From contig CAZQCF010000018.1 in NCBI GenBank assembly GCA_964592235.1, forward strand, positions 1 to 64,000: a DNA stretch of 64,000 nt, written 5' to 3'. Source of the stretch: PLA3 sp964592235. Lineage in GTDB: Bacteria > Planctomycetota > Phycisphaerae > UBA1845 > UTPLA1. A program made the position numbers and the translations under genes. Below the pieces are notes generated by a model. It searched no databases and had not been told where the DNA came from. It was given only the letters and a program-made list of their open reading frames with translations. Positions 24,849 through 34,631 of this stretch are shown piece after piece. The first letter of the stretch is position 1. Every line of letters begins with the position of its first letter.

Positions 24849-27800
24849 ATGCCCGTACCGACGGAAACACTCTACAACACGAAACGGATGAACGTGCTGT
24901 TCGCCGTCGTGTCGTTTGTCGCCCTGGTGACGACCGGCTGGATGCTGTGGCACGATTTCAATCGGCCCTGGCGGCACATCCAGAAGGACTATTTCAATCT
25001 TCGTTCTGCGCTGGCGCACTTCGACGCCCTGAAATACGAGAACCCGCAGGAGCAGGAAAAATATCACACGCTGGTCGAGGCGGTGAGTGCTGCCGAGGCT
25101 TCGCTGGCCGCGCCGGAGAACAAGGAGCGCGAACGCGACCTGACATCAAAGGAAACGGCGCTGGCGGGGCGGTTGCAGGCCGCGGCGCTGGAATACGGCA
25201 ATCTGAACGCCGAGTTGCAGGTCATGCTCTTCAACGTGGAGGAGCACAAGACGCTGCACGGTCCGGAGTCGCCCAAGACGATCGCCGCGATCAAGACGTA
25301 CGAAGTAAGGAAGACGCGCACGGCCGAAATCAAGGCGGATCAGGAAAAGATCGAAGACGAGCTTCGAGTAGTTCGGGATGAGCTGAAGTCGCTATACAAG
25401 CCTCGAACCGAGGCGCAGAAGGCATTGGCGGCCTACGAAAAGGGTCGCGATGACGCCGAGCGGCTGGACCGCCTTTATGGGCCGGGCTGGCGACGCGCGT
25501 CGCTCAACATACCCGGGCTGGATTATCTGCCCACCAAGGATACGCCCGGGCGAGAGGAAGTGCGACAGGTCTTCAGCAAGGGCGTGCGGTTCAATTATAA
25601 CTTTGTCGATTCTTACGTGACCGACCGGTGCATCACCTGTCACGTCGGGATCGACGATCCCACGCTGACGCCCGAGGGCTACGTGAGGCGCACCGAAGCG
25701 GCGCTGGCGGCGACGCGCGTGCAGGCGGTGCTGCGGGATGAAAACGAGAAACTCGCTCGCGAACTGGTGCATCGCCTGGCAGACGTGGATGTCAGCGAAT
25801 ACGCCGCGGGCGATCGGCCGAAAGACGCCGAGAGCGTCCGGCGCTACGTCAGCCGCTTCGTGGATGCAGCCAACATCTACCTCGAGGAGATCCAGCGTCC
25901 TTCATTGAAACTCGACCCGATCCTCGCCGGGCTGGGCGATGTTGCCGAGTTGACGCGAGGCCGAGTGCAGGACGCGGTGGAGTCGAAGTTCCGCGCGATC
26001 CTCGCCGTCGTGCCCCCGACCGCCGCCGACGGCAAGACCCGCATTGCCTTCGAAGCCATGAGCCCCGAGCAGAAGACCGCGTATTTCAGCAGCCTGACCG
26101 CGGCGATGAACTTGTACCTGCAGCACGAGGGCCGCCCGCCGGTTGACCTGAAGAGCGAGTTGCGCGCCCACCCGCGGCTGGATTTGTACATTTCGCCCGA
26201 CTCGGCTCACTCGATGAAGTCCATGGGCTGCACAGTCTGCCATGAAGGCAGCGGCCAGGAGACCGACTTCGTGCTCGCGGCGCATACGCCTGTCAACAAG
26301 AAGCAACAGGAAGAATGGGCCGAGAAGTATTACGTCAAGGAACTCGGCGTTCCGTTGGCGACCTTCCATCTCGTGGAAGAGTTCTGGGAGCGGCCGATGC
26401 TGCTGCCGGAGCAATATTCCGCCAGTTGTCGCAAATGTCACGACCAGACGTTTGACTTGGAGCGCAGCAAGACGTTCAAGATCGAGGCCGCCGAGCGCAT
26501 CGTCGAGGGTCGCGAGATGTTCACGACCGTCGGCTGCATCAACTGTCACAACGTCGAAGGCCTGACGGACAGCCGCAAGGTCGGCCCGGACCTGGCGCAC
26601 GTCGGCGAGAAGCTGACGCCGGGCTTCATGGAAAAGTGGATCGAGTATCCGGCCGATTTCCGGCCTTCCACGCGCATGCCGCATTTCTTCCGGCAGGAGA
26701 ACAATCTGCCGTCCAGCGCCAACGAGTTCGATACGGACCCCGTGCTGCGTTCCGAGGTCGAGATTCACGCGATGGTGCATTACCTGAATGTATTCTCACG
26801 GCCCTACGAGGCGCAGCCGATTCCCGCGGGCATGACCGGCGACGCCGCGCGCGGCGAAGCGTTGTTCACGTCGATCGGCTGCCTTGCGTGCCACGTCAAT
26901 CTGGCGGCGAAGAATTCGCTTGACGACGCGGGCCGCACCTTTGCCGAGAGTTGGATCGTCACCGACCTGAAGATGGCGCAAGGCTTGAGCGACGAGGAGG
27001 CCAAGCAACGATTCGACGCGATGTCGCCGAACGATCGCGCGCGGTATGCGTCGGATACCTTCACCCGACAACGACGCGAAGCGGCGCGACGCATGGCGCA
27101 AGTCGAGGAACTGGCGGCTGACAAGGAAGGTCGCGACCCCGATCCGCGCCGCATGTACGTCCCGCCGGAATTCACGCGTCTGGCGCCCGAGCTGTCGGGC
27201 TTCGGCACGAAGATGATCCCCACGGCCGGCGATGCCGCCCAGACGCAGCGAGCCGAGCAATGGCTTTACAACTGGCTGCGCGAACCGCGTCACTACTCGT
27301 CGTACACCAAGATGCCGCGCTTGTTCCGTGAGAATATCCACTGGGCCGACAAGCCGGAAGATCAGCGGAAGAAGACCGATCAGGATATTCTCGATGTCGC
27401 CGCTTACCTGCTTAGCCTTCGGAACGACGAGTTCAAGCCCGAGGCGTTCGCGGAGACTTCGCGCCACAGCGAATTGCGCAACGAACTCATCTTGTCGCTC
27501 CTGACGGGTCAGAACACCGAAAGCGTCTCGCAGCGGATTCTCTCCGACGAGCCGGCCACGCCGTCCGATCCGTACGGTCGCCTGACGGCCGCCATCGTCT
27601 CCCAGACGGCCGTCTCATTAGGCGGCGGTGACGCCGGGAAGCAGGCGGCCGTGGAGATGATCGCGTCGCGCTCGCCGACGCTGGCCGATCGCCAGAAACT
27701 GTATCTGGGCATGAAGATGATCAGCCATTATGGCTGCTACTCCTGCCACAACATTGTGGGCTTCGAAGATGCGACCCGCCCCGGCACGGATCTGACGCTC

Positions 27801-29288
27801 TGGGCGCAGAAATTCATGAGCCAGTTGGACTTCGCGTTCTTCAGCCGGCCCTTCGAACACGAGCTGGAGAAACAGCCGGAGGTCTTTGGCAAGCTGTATC
27901 GGGAGGACAAGGAGTTTGCGCACCTGTCCCGGGACGGCGGCAACGAGGACCTGCACATCCTGCACAACCACGGCTCGTTCGCTTATCACAAGATGCGCAA
28001 CCCGCGGATCTGGGATCGCGAGAAGATCAAGAAGCCCTATGAAAAGCTGAAGATGCCGAACTTCTACTTCTCGCCGGACGAAGCGAAGAACCTCGTGACG
28101 TTCCTGCTAAGCATGAAGGATCGCAATGTCGCGCCCGAGCTTCGCATTCCATACGAACAATCGCCCGCGGGACGCATCGCGCGCGGCCGGGCGCTGGTGC
28201 GCGAGCTGAATTGCATCGGCTGCCACACGATTGAGAGCAACGTCGAGGCGACGATACACCAGTATTACTCGACCGACACGTCGCTCTCCGACACCGACCC
28301 GCGCGGAATGCGCTTCCAGCCGCCGCTCCTCTGGGGCGAAGGGGCGAAGGTGCAGTTCGACTGGTTGTTCAGCTTCCTGAACAACGTCGAGATGCTCCGA
28401 CCTTGGCTGAAGGTGCGCATGCCCAGCTTCCATCTGACCAAGGAGCAGGCGACCATTCTTGTTGAATACTTCGCGGCCCTTTCGCAGGACGAGTCCGCCG
28501 TGCTCAAGGGCGAGCTGGATTCGGTCGTGCGCCACCTGCAGGCGGTTCACAACAGCGGCGGCGGGTCGGCGGGCGGCGCGGCCAATGCCTGGTTCATGGA
28601 CCCGAAGTTCGCCAATCAGGCGGCGTTCATCTCGCAGTACGGCGTGAACCAAAAGCAGGTCCGTGCCAACCAGTTGACACCGCCGGACTCCAACGATCCG
28701 AACGAGATTGCCGATGCGCTGGCGACGCCCTATGAGCGGCTGGTGACGCGCGGCCAGTTCCTCGCCGGCCTGTTTGACGTCAAATATCCCTTTGCCGATC
28801 CCGAAACGCATCACGTGGACGATGCAAGGTTCAAGCTGGGTGAGGAGTTGCTCTACAACCAGAAATGCCTCGCCTGTCACGTCGCGGGCGATCCATCCGT
28901 GCCCGGTACGACGATGGACATCAAGGCCCCGAACTTCGCCCTGACCTACAAGCGTCTCCGATACGACTGGGTCATCAAGTGGCTGCAGGATCCGCAGGCC
29001 ATCCAGCCCGGCGCGAACATGCCGCAGATCTTCCAGGGCGGCAGCGCCTTCGCCGGGATGCCAGACGACCAGCGTAACGAAAATGAAACAAAGTTCGGTA
29101 AGACCGTCGAGGAACAATCGACTTTGCTGGTCGATTTTCTCTTCAATCTTGGCGCGCGGGGCTACACCGCTGTCCAGCCGGGTGGCATCACTCCGCCCGC
29201 GCCGGCCGAACAACCGAGCGGCGATTTCGATTTCGATGGCGGCGGCGAAGCGACGAGCAAGCCTGCGGAAGAGGGATTTGATTTCTAA
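24849..29288 (+). CDS. Membrane-anchored octaheme c-type cytochrome
   Basis: 1479 residues. An N-terminal helix (about 15-35) anchors it, followed by a charged helical, probably coiled-coil region (about 50-200). Eight CxxCH heme-binding motifs start near residues 261, 461, 527, 563, 678, 963, 1122 and 1340. The C-terminus is a Pro/Gly/Asp-rich tail. Several segments resemble class I cytochrome c modules with distal Met (for example RMPHFF, KMPRLF, RMPSF and NMPQIF after the heme motifs). Its position after the Rieske/cytochrome b genes suggests that it replaces cytochrome c1/f as electron acceptor and conducts electrons onward to the oxidase. Confidence 0.88.
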   Translation: MPVPTETLYNTKRMNVLFAVVSFVALVTTGWMLWHDFNRPWRHIQKDYFNLRSALAHFDALKYENPQEQEKYHTLVEAVSAAEASLAAPENKERERDLTSKETALAGRLQAAALEYGNLNAELQVMLFNVEEHKTLHGPESPKTIAAIKTYEVRKTRTAEIKADQEKIEDELRVVRDELKSLYKPRTEAQKALAAYEKGRDDAERLDRLYGPGWRRASLNIPGLDYLPTKDTPGREEVRQVFSKGVRFNYNFVDSYVTDRCITCHVGIDDPTLTPEGYVRRTEAALAATRVQAVLRDENEKLARELVHRLADVDVSEYAAGDRPKDAESVRRYVSRFVDAANIYLEEIQRPSLKLDPILAGLGDVAELTRGRVQDAVESKFRAILAVVPPTAADGKTRIAFEAMSPEQKTAYFSSLTAAMNLYLQHEGRPPVDLKSELRAHPRLDLYISPDSAHSMKSMGCTVCHEGSGQETDFVLAAHTPVNKKQQEEWAEKYYVKELGVPLATFHLVEEFWERPMLLPEQYSASCRKCHDQTFDLERSKTFKIEAAERIVEGREMFTTVGCINCHNVEGLTDSRKVGPDLAHVGEKLTPGFMEKWIEYPADFRPSTRMPHFFRQENNLPSSANEFDTDPVLRSEVEIHAMVHYLNVFSRPYEAQPIPAGMTGDAARGEALFTSIGCLACHVNLAAKNSLDDAGRTFAESWIVTDLKMAQGLSDEEAKQRFDAMSPNDRARYASDTFTRQRREAARRMAQVEELAADKEGRDPDPRRMYVPPEFTRLAPELSGFGTKMIPTAGDAAQTQRAEQWLYNWLREPRHYSSYTKMPRLFRENIHWADKPEDQRKKTDQDILDVAAYLLSLRNDEFKPEAFAETSRHSELRNELILSLLTGQNTESVSQRILSDEPATPSDPYGRLTAAIVSQTAVSLGGGDAGKQAAVEMIASRSPTLADRQKLYLGMKMISHYGCYSCHNIVGFEDATRPGTDLTLWAQKFMSQLDFAFFSRPFEHELEKQPEVFGKLYREDKEFAHLSRDGGNEDLHILHNHGSFAYHKMRNPRIWDREKIKKPYEKLKMPNFYFSPDEAKNLVTFLLSMKDRNVAPELRIPYEQSPAGRIARGRALVRELNCIGCHTIESNVEATIHQYYSTDTSLSDTDPRGMRFQPPLLWGEGAKVQFDWLFSFLNNVEMLRPWLKVRMPSFHLTKEQATILVEYFAALSQDESAVLKGELDSVVRHLQAVHNSGGGSAGGAANAWFMDPKFANQAAFISQYGVNQKQVRANQLTPPDSNDPNEIADALATPYERLVTRGQFLAGLFDVKYPFADPETHHVDDARFKLGEELLYNQKCLACHVAGDPSVPGTTMDIKAPNFALTYKRLRYDWVIKWLQDPQAIQPGANMPQIFQGGSAFAGMPDDQRNENETKFGKTVEEQSTLLVDFLFNLGARGYTAVQPGGITPPAPAEQPSGDFDFDGGGEATSKPAEEGFDF

Positions 29289-29388
29289 GCGATTGTGCCG
29301 GTGTGTGGTTTCACGCAAGGTTCAATTGAGGCAGCGACGGCCGGATAACAGTTTCGCGTTACACTGCCCAAACAGGGAGCGGCTATCA

Positions 29389-29416
29389 TTGCGGAAAACG
29401 ACCTGTCTACTACAAT
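29389..29416 (+). promoter_or_regulatory. Possible promoter before cupredoxin gene
   Basis: TTGCGG (29389-29394), a 16-base spacer and TACAAT (29411-29416) lie in the 216-base gap after the octaheme gene. It could allow expression of the cupredoxin independently of the bc-type genes. Confidence 0.4.
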
Positions 29417-29504
29417 GCCGGACGGAGCGTAACTTCGCCGTTGCGATGGGGATACGTAGGTTTCCCGCGGCGGCGGGCCGTGCCGAGCATGAGGAGTTGC
29501 AACC

Positions 29505-30341
29505 ATGAGAAAGTACTTGCTGCTGGGGCTTGTGTGCTGCGTTGGGGTCGCACTGACGACCGTCCGTGCGCAGGCGGACAACGAAAAGGGAACGGCCGTC
29601 ATCAAAGGCAAGGTGGTGTTCGATGGGGCGGCGCCGGCGACGAAGGGTCTGCCTCCCATGAATGCGGACCCGGTCTGCGCCAAGGCCCACACGAAGCCAC
29701 AGCCGGACCAGGGTACAATTGTCTATCCCAAGCAGGGCAACACGATTCCGTTTGCCTTTGTCTATGTCAAGAGCGGGTTGAAGGGGAAGTACGACGCGCC
29801 GAAAGACCCGGTTGTTCTCGACCAGAAGGGGTGTATGTACCACCCGCACGTATTCGGCATGGTGGCCGGCCAGCCCATTGAGATCAAGAACAGCGATCCG
29901 ACCAACCACAACATTCACTCGCAGCCCAAGAAGAATACGGAGTTCAATTTCGCGCAGGCCAATGCCGGCATGGTGAGGAAGCTCGAAGGCAAGGATACGT
30001 TCACCAAGCCCGAGGTCATGGTCAAGATCAAGTGTGACGTTCATGCGTGGATGTCGAGCTACTGCGGCGTCGTGTCAAATCCGTTCTTTGCCGTAACCAA
30101 GTCCCACGAAGACACGCAGACCGAATCGGAGCGCGGCACGTTCGAGATCAAGGAGCTGCCGGCCGGTGACTACGAACTGGAAGCCTGGCACGAGAACTTC
30201 GGCAGCACGACCGTCAAGGTCAGCGTCAAAGACGGCGAGACCAAGGAAGTGGAGATCAAATTGAGCGGCAAACGCGGCGAAGCGCCGGCTGCCCGCGAAG
30301 TGATTCTCTCCTCGGCGGCTGACCAGGTTGAGAAGCCGTAA
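29505..30341 (+). CDS. Exported cupredoxin-like copper protein
   Basis: 278 residues with a signal peptide (MRKYLLLGLVCCVGVALTTVRAQA is the first segment, cleaved near residue 24). The core resembles plastocyanin-related proteins: His135 and His138 in NHNIH, then Cys177, His180 and Met183 in CDVHAWM, a plausible type 1 copper set. The C-terminal part (about 200-260) looks like a carboxypeptidase-regulatory beta-sandwich (GTFEIKELPAGDYELEAWHE). Placed between the octaheme cytochrome and cytochrome oxidase genes, it is a candidate periplasmic electron carrier between them. This role is inferred from motif and position only. Confidence 0.7.
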   Translation: MRKYLLLGLVCCVGVALTTVRAQADNEKGTAVIKGKVVFDGAAPATKGLPPMNADPVCAKAHTKPQPDQGTIVYPKQGNTIPFAFVYVKSGLKGKYDAPKDPVVLDQKGCMYHPHVFGMVAGQPIEIKNSDPTNHNIHSQPKKNTEFNFAQANAGMVRKLEGKDTFTKPEVMVKIKCDVHAWMSSYCGVVSNPFFAVTKSHEDTQTESERGTFEIKELPAGDYELEAWHENFGSTTVKVSVKDGETKEVEIKLSGKRGEAPAAREVILSSAADQVEKP

Positions 30342-30364
30342 GACTGTTTGGTGGATGAACTAAC

Positions 30365-30395
30365 CGCGGCGGGGTTGCTGATCGGCCCCGCCGCG
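30365..30395 (+). terminator. 10-bp GC-rich hairpin between cupredoxin and oxidase genes
   Basis: A perfect 10-bp stem, CGCGGCGGGG (30365-30374) with CCCCGCCGCG (30386-30395), and an 11-base loop, followed only by ATTTC. It is a likely terminator or attenuator, weak in its T tract, that could set the ratio of cupredoxin to oxidase mRNA. Confidence 0.5.
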
Positions 30396-30478
30396 ATTTC
30401 ATCGGGTGGAGGCGAGCATCCGGCATTCGCACAGGGCGCGAACGGAGTCGCCGAGTCCAGCCTGTTCAGGGAGACGCG

Positions 30479-31480
30479 ATGTTGGGATTGCTAGCGCAGG
30501 TGAATTACGGCAACTGGCTGCCCCCGCAGTTGACCGAGCATGGCGGCGGTGTCGACGTTTTGATCGACACGCTGCACGTCTTCATGTTCCTGATCTTCGT
30601 GCCGTGGGGCATGTTCTTTGCGTACTGCCTCTTGAAGTACCGGTCGCGAAGCGGGCACTCCGCCACGTACACGCCGATCAAGGCCAAGTTGTCAAAATAC
30701 GCCGAGGTCGCCGTGGCGGCGTTTGAAGTCGTACTGCTCGTCGGCTTCTCTTACCCCGTCTGGGCCGAGTACAAGAACTCGCCGCCCGCTCCCGACACGC
30801 GCCTCGAAGTGCGGGTCGTCGCCGAGCAATTCCAGTGGGATTTCCACTACCCCGGGCCGGATGGCAAGTTCGGCCAGACCAAGGCGACGCTCATTTCGGC
30901 CAGCAATCCGATCGGCCTGGACGACGCGGACCCGGCCGCCGCGGACGACATCGTTCGCATCAACGAGTTTTACATTCCGACCAATCGCGACATTTATCTG
31001 CGGCTTACGTCGAAAGACGTGATTCACAGCTTCGATATCCCGACGATGCGCGTGAAGCAGGACGTGATCCCCGGCATGGAGATTCCGATCTGGTTCAAGG
31101 TCAACGAGGGCGTCACATCCGACAAGCTGCGCGAGCAGATGACGCGCCGCGTGCCGATCGCCGGGGCGAACTGGTACAAGCTGCGGCACCTCGTCGCTTC
31201 CGAGGATCACAAGAGCAAATCCGGGGAAGTGGTTCTCGCCAAGGGCGCCGACCTGGGCCTCACGCATCAGACCGGCACCGAGAACATCGAGAAACTCGCC
31301 AAGGCCGGAGTGACCGAGCTGGCGCTTCAGCCTCGCGAACCGCTCGAAGTGGTCTGTGCGCAGCTCTGCGGCAACAGTCACTTCAAGATGAAGGCCGTGA
31401 TCAAGGCGCAAACCCCCGAAGTGTTCGACGCCTGGGTCGCCGAGGCATCCAAGAAGGTCGAATTCTCGCCCGATTTCTAA
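30479..31480 (+). CDS. coxB: Cytochrome c oxidase subunit II
   Basis: 333 residues with GGGAG before the ATG. Two N-terminal membrane helices (about 25-55 and 75-100) anchor a cupredoxin domain. The CuA site is complete: His in VIHSF, and CAQLCGNSHFKM at about residues 293-304 supplying two Cys, His and Met. No CxxCH heme motif is present, so this is an aa3-type rather than caa3-type subunit II. An insert of about 40 residues precedes the CuA loop. It accepts electrons from a soluble or tethered donor and passes them to subunit I. Confidence 0.93.
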   Translation: MLGLLAQVNYGNWLPPQLTEHGGGVDVLIDTLHVFMFLIFVPWGMFFAYCLLKYRSRSGHSATYTPIKAKLSKYAEVAVAAFEVVLLVGFSYPVWAEYKNSPPAPDTRLEVRVVAEQFQWDFHYPGPDGKFGQTKATLISASNPIGLDDADPAAADDIVRINEFYIPTNRDIYLRLTSKDVIHSFDIPTMRVKQDVIPGMEIPIWFKVNEGVTSDKLREQMTRRVPIAGANWYKLRHLVASEDHKSKSGEVVLAKGADLGLTHQTGTENIEKLAKAGVTELALQPREPLEVVCAQLCGNSHFKMKAVIKAQTPEVFDAWVAEASKKVEFSPDF

Positions 31481-31501
31481 TCATTCAAGGACTCGCAGAC
31501 C

Positions 31502-33283
31502 ATGGCAGCCAATGCTCACGCTTCCGCCGCAGGCCATTCGCACGGCGGCCACCATCACGATCACCACGAACACGATCTGCCTTTCTGGCGGAAGTACATC
31601 TTCTCCGTTGACCACAAGGTCATCGGCGTTCAGTACACCGTCACCGCGCTCGTGTTCCTGTTCTTCGGCTTCAGCCTGATGATGGCGATGCGGTGGCAGC
31701 TTGCCTACCCCGGCCAGCCCATTCCGATCATCGGCAAGTTTCTTAGCACTGCCATCGCCGACAACGGCGTGCTCTCCGGCGACGGCTACAACGCCTTCGG
31801 CGCGATGCACGGCACGATCATGGTGTTCCTCGCCATCGTGCCGCTGGGCGTCGGCGGATTCGGGAACTACGTGCTGCCGCTGCAAATCGGCGCGCCCGAC
31901 ATGGCCTTCCCGCGCTTGAACATGGCGAGCTACTGGGTCTATCTGCCCGGCGGCATCATCATGCTCGCCAGCTTCTTCATGAAGGGGGGGGCGGCCGCGA
32001 ACGGATGGACCTCCTACGCGCCGCTTTCGGTCATCGCGATCAACGGGCAGACCGTCTGGCTGCTGGGCATGGTATTCCTCATCACGTCGTCGCTGCTCGG
32101 CTCGGTGAACTTCATCGTGACGACGGTTCAGTTGCGTGCGAAGGGCTTGAGTTTCATGCGCCTGCCGTTTTTCGTCTGGGCGCAGCTGGTCACGTCGTTC
32201 CTGCTGCTGCTGGCCTTCCCGCCGCTGGAAGCCGCAGCCGTCCTGCAGCTCATGGACCGCGTCGCCGGCACGAGTTTCTTCATGCCCGAGGGCCTGGTCG
32301 TTTCGGGTGTCGTGCAGAACCAGATCGCCGGCGGCGGCAGCCCGCTGCTCTGGCAGCACCTGTTTTGGTTCCTGGCGCACCCCGAAGTGTACGTGCTGAT
32401 CCTTCCCGCGCTGGGAATCGTGTCCGAGGTCATTGCCAACAACACGCGGAAGCCGCTCTGGGGCTATCGCTCGCTGGTCTACTCGGCGCTGTTTCTCGGC
32501 TTCATGTCGTTCATCGTCTGGGCGCACCACATGTTCATGACGGGCATGGGGACGACGCTTAGCACGTTCTTCCAGGCGACGACGATGATCATCTCCGTGC
32601 CGTCGGTCGTCATCCTCACGTGCTTGATCTTGAGCCTGTACGGCGCGGCCATTCGCTTCACCGTGCCGATGCTTTTCGCGCTGGCCTTCCTGCCGATGTT
32701 CGCCATCGGCGGGCTGACTGGCCTGCCGCTGGGTCTCACGGCGTCGGACATTCACCTGCATGATACGTACTATGTCATTGGGCACTTTCACTACGTCGTC
32801 GCACCGGGAACGATCTTCGCCATGTTTGCCGGGATCTACTACTGGTTCCCGAAGGTCACGGGCCGACGGATGAATGACTTCCTCGGCAAGCTGCACTTCT
32901 GGCCCAGTTTTCTGTTCATGAACGTGGTCTTCATGCCCATGTTCTTCCAGGGTATGGCCGGCCTGCTTCGTCGACAGTACGACCAGACCGAGCAGTTGCA
33001 CGGCTCGCTGGCGCACGGCCTGACGACGATGTCATCGTGGGGCGCTTGGATGCTGGGGCTGGCGCAGCTGCCGTTCATCATTAACTTCTTTTGGAGCATC
33101 GTCGCCGGGAAGAAGGTCGGCGCGAATCCGTGGGAGGCGACCACGCTCGAGTGGGCCGCGCCATCGCCGCCACCGCACGGCAACTTTGAGGCGGTGCCGG
33201 TCGTTCACTGCGGCCCGTACGAGTACAGCGTTCCCGGTAAGAAAACCGACTACTGTCCACAACACGTGGCGCTGGAGGCCTGA
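31502..33283 (+). CDS. coxA: Cytochrome c oxidase subunit I
   Basis: 593 residues with about 12 membrane helices. The N-terminus is His-rich. Metal ligands are complete: His103 (AMHGTIM) and His430 (HFHYVV) for heme a, His428 for heme a3, His293 of HPEVY and the pair His342-His343 (AHHMF) for CuB. Tyr297 and the Glu of HPEVY mark an A1-type heme-copper oxidase with the His-Tyr cross-link and a D-channel glutamate. It reduces oxygen to water and pumps protons. Start ATG is 21 bases after the coxB stop. Confidence 0.95.
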   Translation: MAANAHASAAGHSHGGHHHDHHEHDLPFWRKYIFSVDHKVIGVQYTVTALVFLFFGFSLMMAMRWQLAYPGQPIPIIGKFLSTAIADNGVLSGDGYNAFGAMHGTIMVFLAIVPLGVGGFGNYVLPLQIGAPDMAFPRLNMASYWVYLPGGIIMLASFFMKGGAAANGWTSYAPLSVIAINGQTVWLLGMVFLITSSLLGSVNFIVTTVQLRAKGLSFMRLPFFVWAQLVTSFLLLLAFPPLEAAAVLQLMDRVAGTSFFMPEGLVVSGVVQNQIAGGGSPLLWQHLFWFLAHPEVYVLILPALGIVSEVIANNTRKPLWGYRSLVYSALFLGFMSFIVWAHHMFMTGMGTTLSTFFQATTMIISVPSVVILTCLILSLYGAAIRFTVPMLFALAFLPMFAIGGLTGLPLGLTASDIHLHDTYYVIGHFHYVVAPGTIFAMFAGIYYWFPKVTGRRMNDFLGKLHFWPSFLFMNVVFMPMFFQGMAGLLRRQYDQTEQLHGSLAHGLTTMSSWGAWMLGLAQLPFIINFFWSIVAGKKVGANPWEATTLEWAAPSPPPHGNFEAVPVVHCGPYEYSVPGKKTDYCPQHVALEA

Positions 33284-33285
33284 TC

Positions 33286-34083
33286 TTGTCCGCAGTCGCG
33301 ATTCCTCATGATATGGATGCCCATCCCGTAACGGGGATGTACAATGGCAAGTTCGGCCTGTGGCTGTTCCTCGCCAGCGAAGTAATGTTGTTCGGGGCGC
33401 TGTTCAGCAGTTACGTGCTGCTGCGCGTCGGCGCGCCCGAGGGGACGTGGCCGGTCCGGGGTGATGAGATCCTCAACGTCTGGCTGGCGTGCGTGAATAC
33501 GGTCGTGCTGATTACATCTTCGGTCACGATGGTGCTCTCGTGGGCGCAGCTCAAGATGCACAACCTGTCGAAGGGGCTGATGTGGCTGACGGTGACGTTT
33601 CTGCTGGCCGGAACATTCCTGGTCATCAAGTACTTTGAATACAAGGACAAGTTTCACCACCATATGGTCGTGACGGTTGATCCGGTGGAGGTTCATGGCG
33701 AAAAGTCGTCGCGCGTCACCGGACACATCACCGAAGAGTCCGAAGACCACGTGAAGATTTCGCCCGACGCGAAAAAGGGCGATCACGGCGCAGGTGCGGC
33801 TCACGCCGAGGCGATCACCATCCCGCGGTCAAACATCGTGCGCGTGACCAACTTCGGCCCGCGGCACAGCAACTTCCTCGGCATCTACTTCACCCTGACC
33901 GGCCTGCACGGCTTGCACATCATCGGCGGCATGGTGGTGATTCTCTATTTCATTGTCCGCGGCAGGAGCCAGTGGCAATGGAACTCCGAGAAGTTCATCA
34001 ATCGCATCGAATGCACCGGCCTGTACTGGCACTTTGTCGACCTGGTCTGGATCTTCCTGTTCCCGGTTCTGTACCTGCTCTAG
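33286..34083 (+). CDS. coxC: Cytochrome c oxidase subunit III
   Basis: 265 residues from a TTG, supported by GGAGG 8 bases upstream within the end of coxA. Conserved segments include KFGLWLFLASEVMLFGALFSSY, GIYFTLTGLHGLHIIGG and ECTGLYWHFVDLVWIFLFP. A charged insert of about 60 residues (about 120-180, rich in His, Asp and Lys) lies between helices where most subunits have a short loop. It stabilises subunit I and its proton uptake. Confidence 0.92.
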   Translation: MSAVAIPHDMDAHPVTGMYNGKFGLWLFLASEVMLFGALFSSYVLLRVGAPEGTWPVRGDEILNVWLACVNTVVLITSSVTMVLSWAQLKMHNLSKGLMWLTVTFLLAGTFLVIKYFEYKDKFHHHMVVTVDPVEVHGEKSSRVTGHITEESEDHVKISPDAKKGDHGAGAAHAEAITIPRSNIVRVTNFGPRHSNFLGIYFTLTGLHGLHIIGGMVVILYFIVRGRSQWQWNSEKFINRIECTGLYWHFVDLVWIFLFPVLYLL

Positions 34084-34092
34084 GAGTGACCC

Positions 34093-34401
34093 ATGGGCGG
34101 CTCGTCCGTTGAAGAAATCCAAAAACACGTTCGCGTGTACATCGGCGTGTTCATCGCGCTGCTGGTGCTGACAGCCGTGACCGTCGGCGTGGCGGAGTTT
34201 CACTTTCTGACGACGACCCAGGCGATCATCGTGGCCCTGGTCGTCGCCTCGGTGAAGGCATCGCTGGTGGCGTGTTACTTCATGCACCTGATCTCCGAAC
34301 GGGGAATGATCTTCTGGATCCTCGGAATCTGCGCCCTCTTCTTTGTGGTCCTGCTCTTGCTCCCGGTCATTACCGAAGCAGGAAACGTAAAGGTGATGTA
34401 G
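34093..34401 (+). CDS. Cytochrome c oxidase subunit IV (prokaryotic type)
   Basis: 102 residues with three membrane helices and the segment VKASLVACYFMHL, typical of the prokaryotic subunit IV family (COX4_pro). It lies 9 bases after coxC. It is a small accessory subunit of the oxidase. Confidence 0.85.
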   Translation: MGGSSVEEIQKHVRVYIGVFIALLVLTAVTVGVAEFHFLTTTQAIIVALVVASVKASLVACYFMHLISERGMIFWILGICALFFVVLLLLPVITEAGNVKVM

Positions 34402-34403
34402 CC

Positions 34404-34610
34404 ATGTCGCTGACGGCGTTTCATGTTTTCTTCATCACGGTGTGCCTCGCGCTGGGGTTGGGCGTCGGCGCATGGGGCGTACGAGACTTCTCGGCGACCG
34501 GCGAGCGAGCTTCGCTTTACCTCGCCGTGGGGTCGTTTTGCGGCGCGGTGCTGCTCGCGATCTATGGCAGCTGGTTCTTGCGGAAGATCCGCCGGATGAC
34601 GATGGTTTGA
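34404..34610 (+). CDS. Small two-TM protein of the oxidase cluster
   Basis: 68 residues beginning 2 bases after the preceding stop. Two hydrophobic helices (about 5-27 and 40-60) end with a basic tail (LRKIRRMTMV). I recognise no family. Tight spacing between oxidase genes suggests an oxidase-associated or assembly peptide. Confidence 0.6.
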   Translation: MSLTAFHVFFITVCLALGLGVGAWGVRDFSATGERASLYLAVGSFCGAVLLAIYGSWFLRKIRRMTMV

Positions 34611-34631
34611 AGCCCGGAGCGGGTTCGGTTC

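Noticed and set aside
31481..33016. A 511-codon open frame on the minus strand.
   Set aside because: It is antisense to coxA, whose metal ligands are all present, and its translation is a His/Arg/Glu-rich string without a fold signature.
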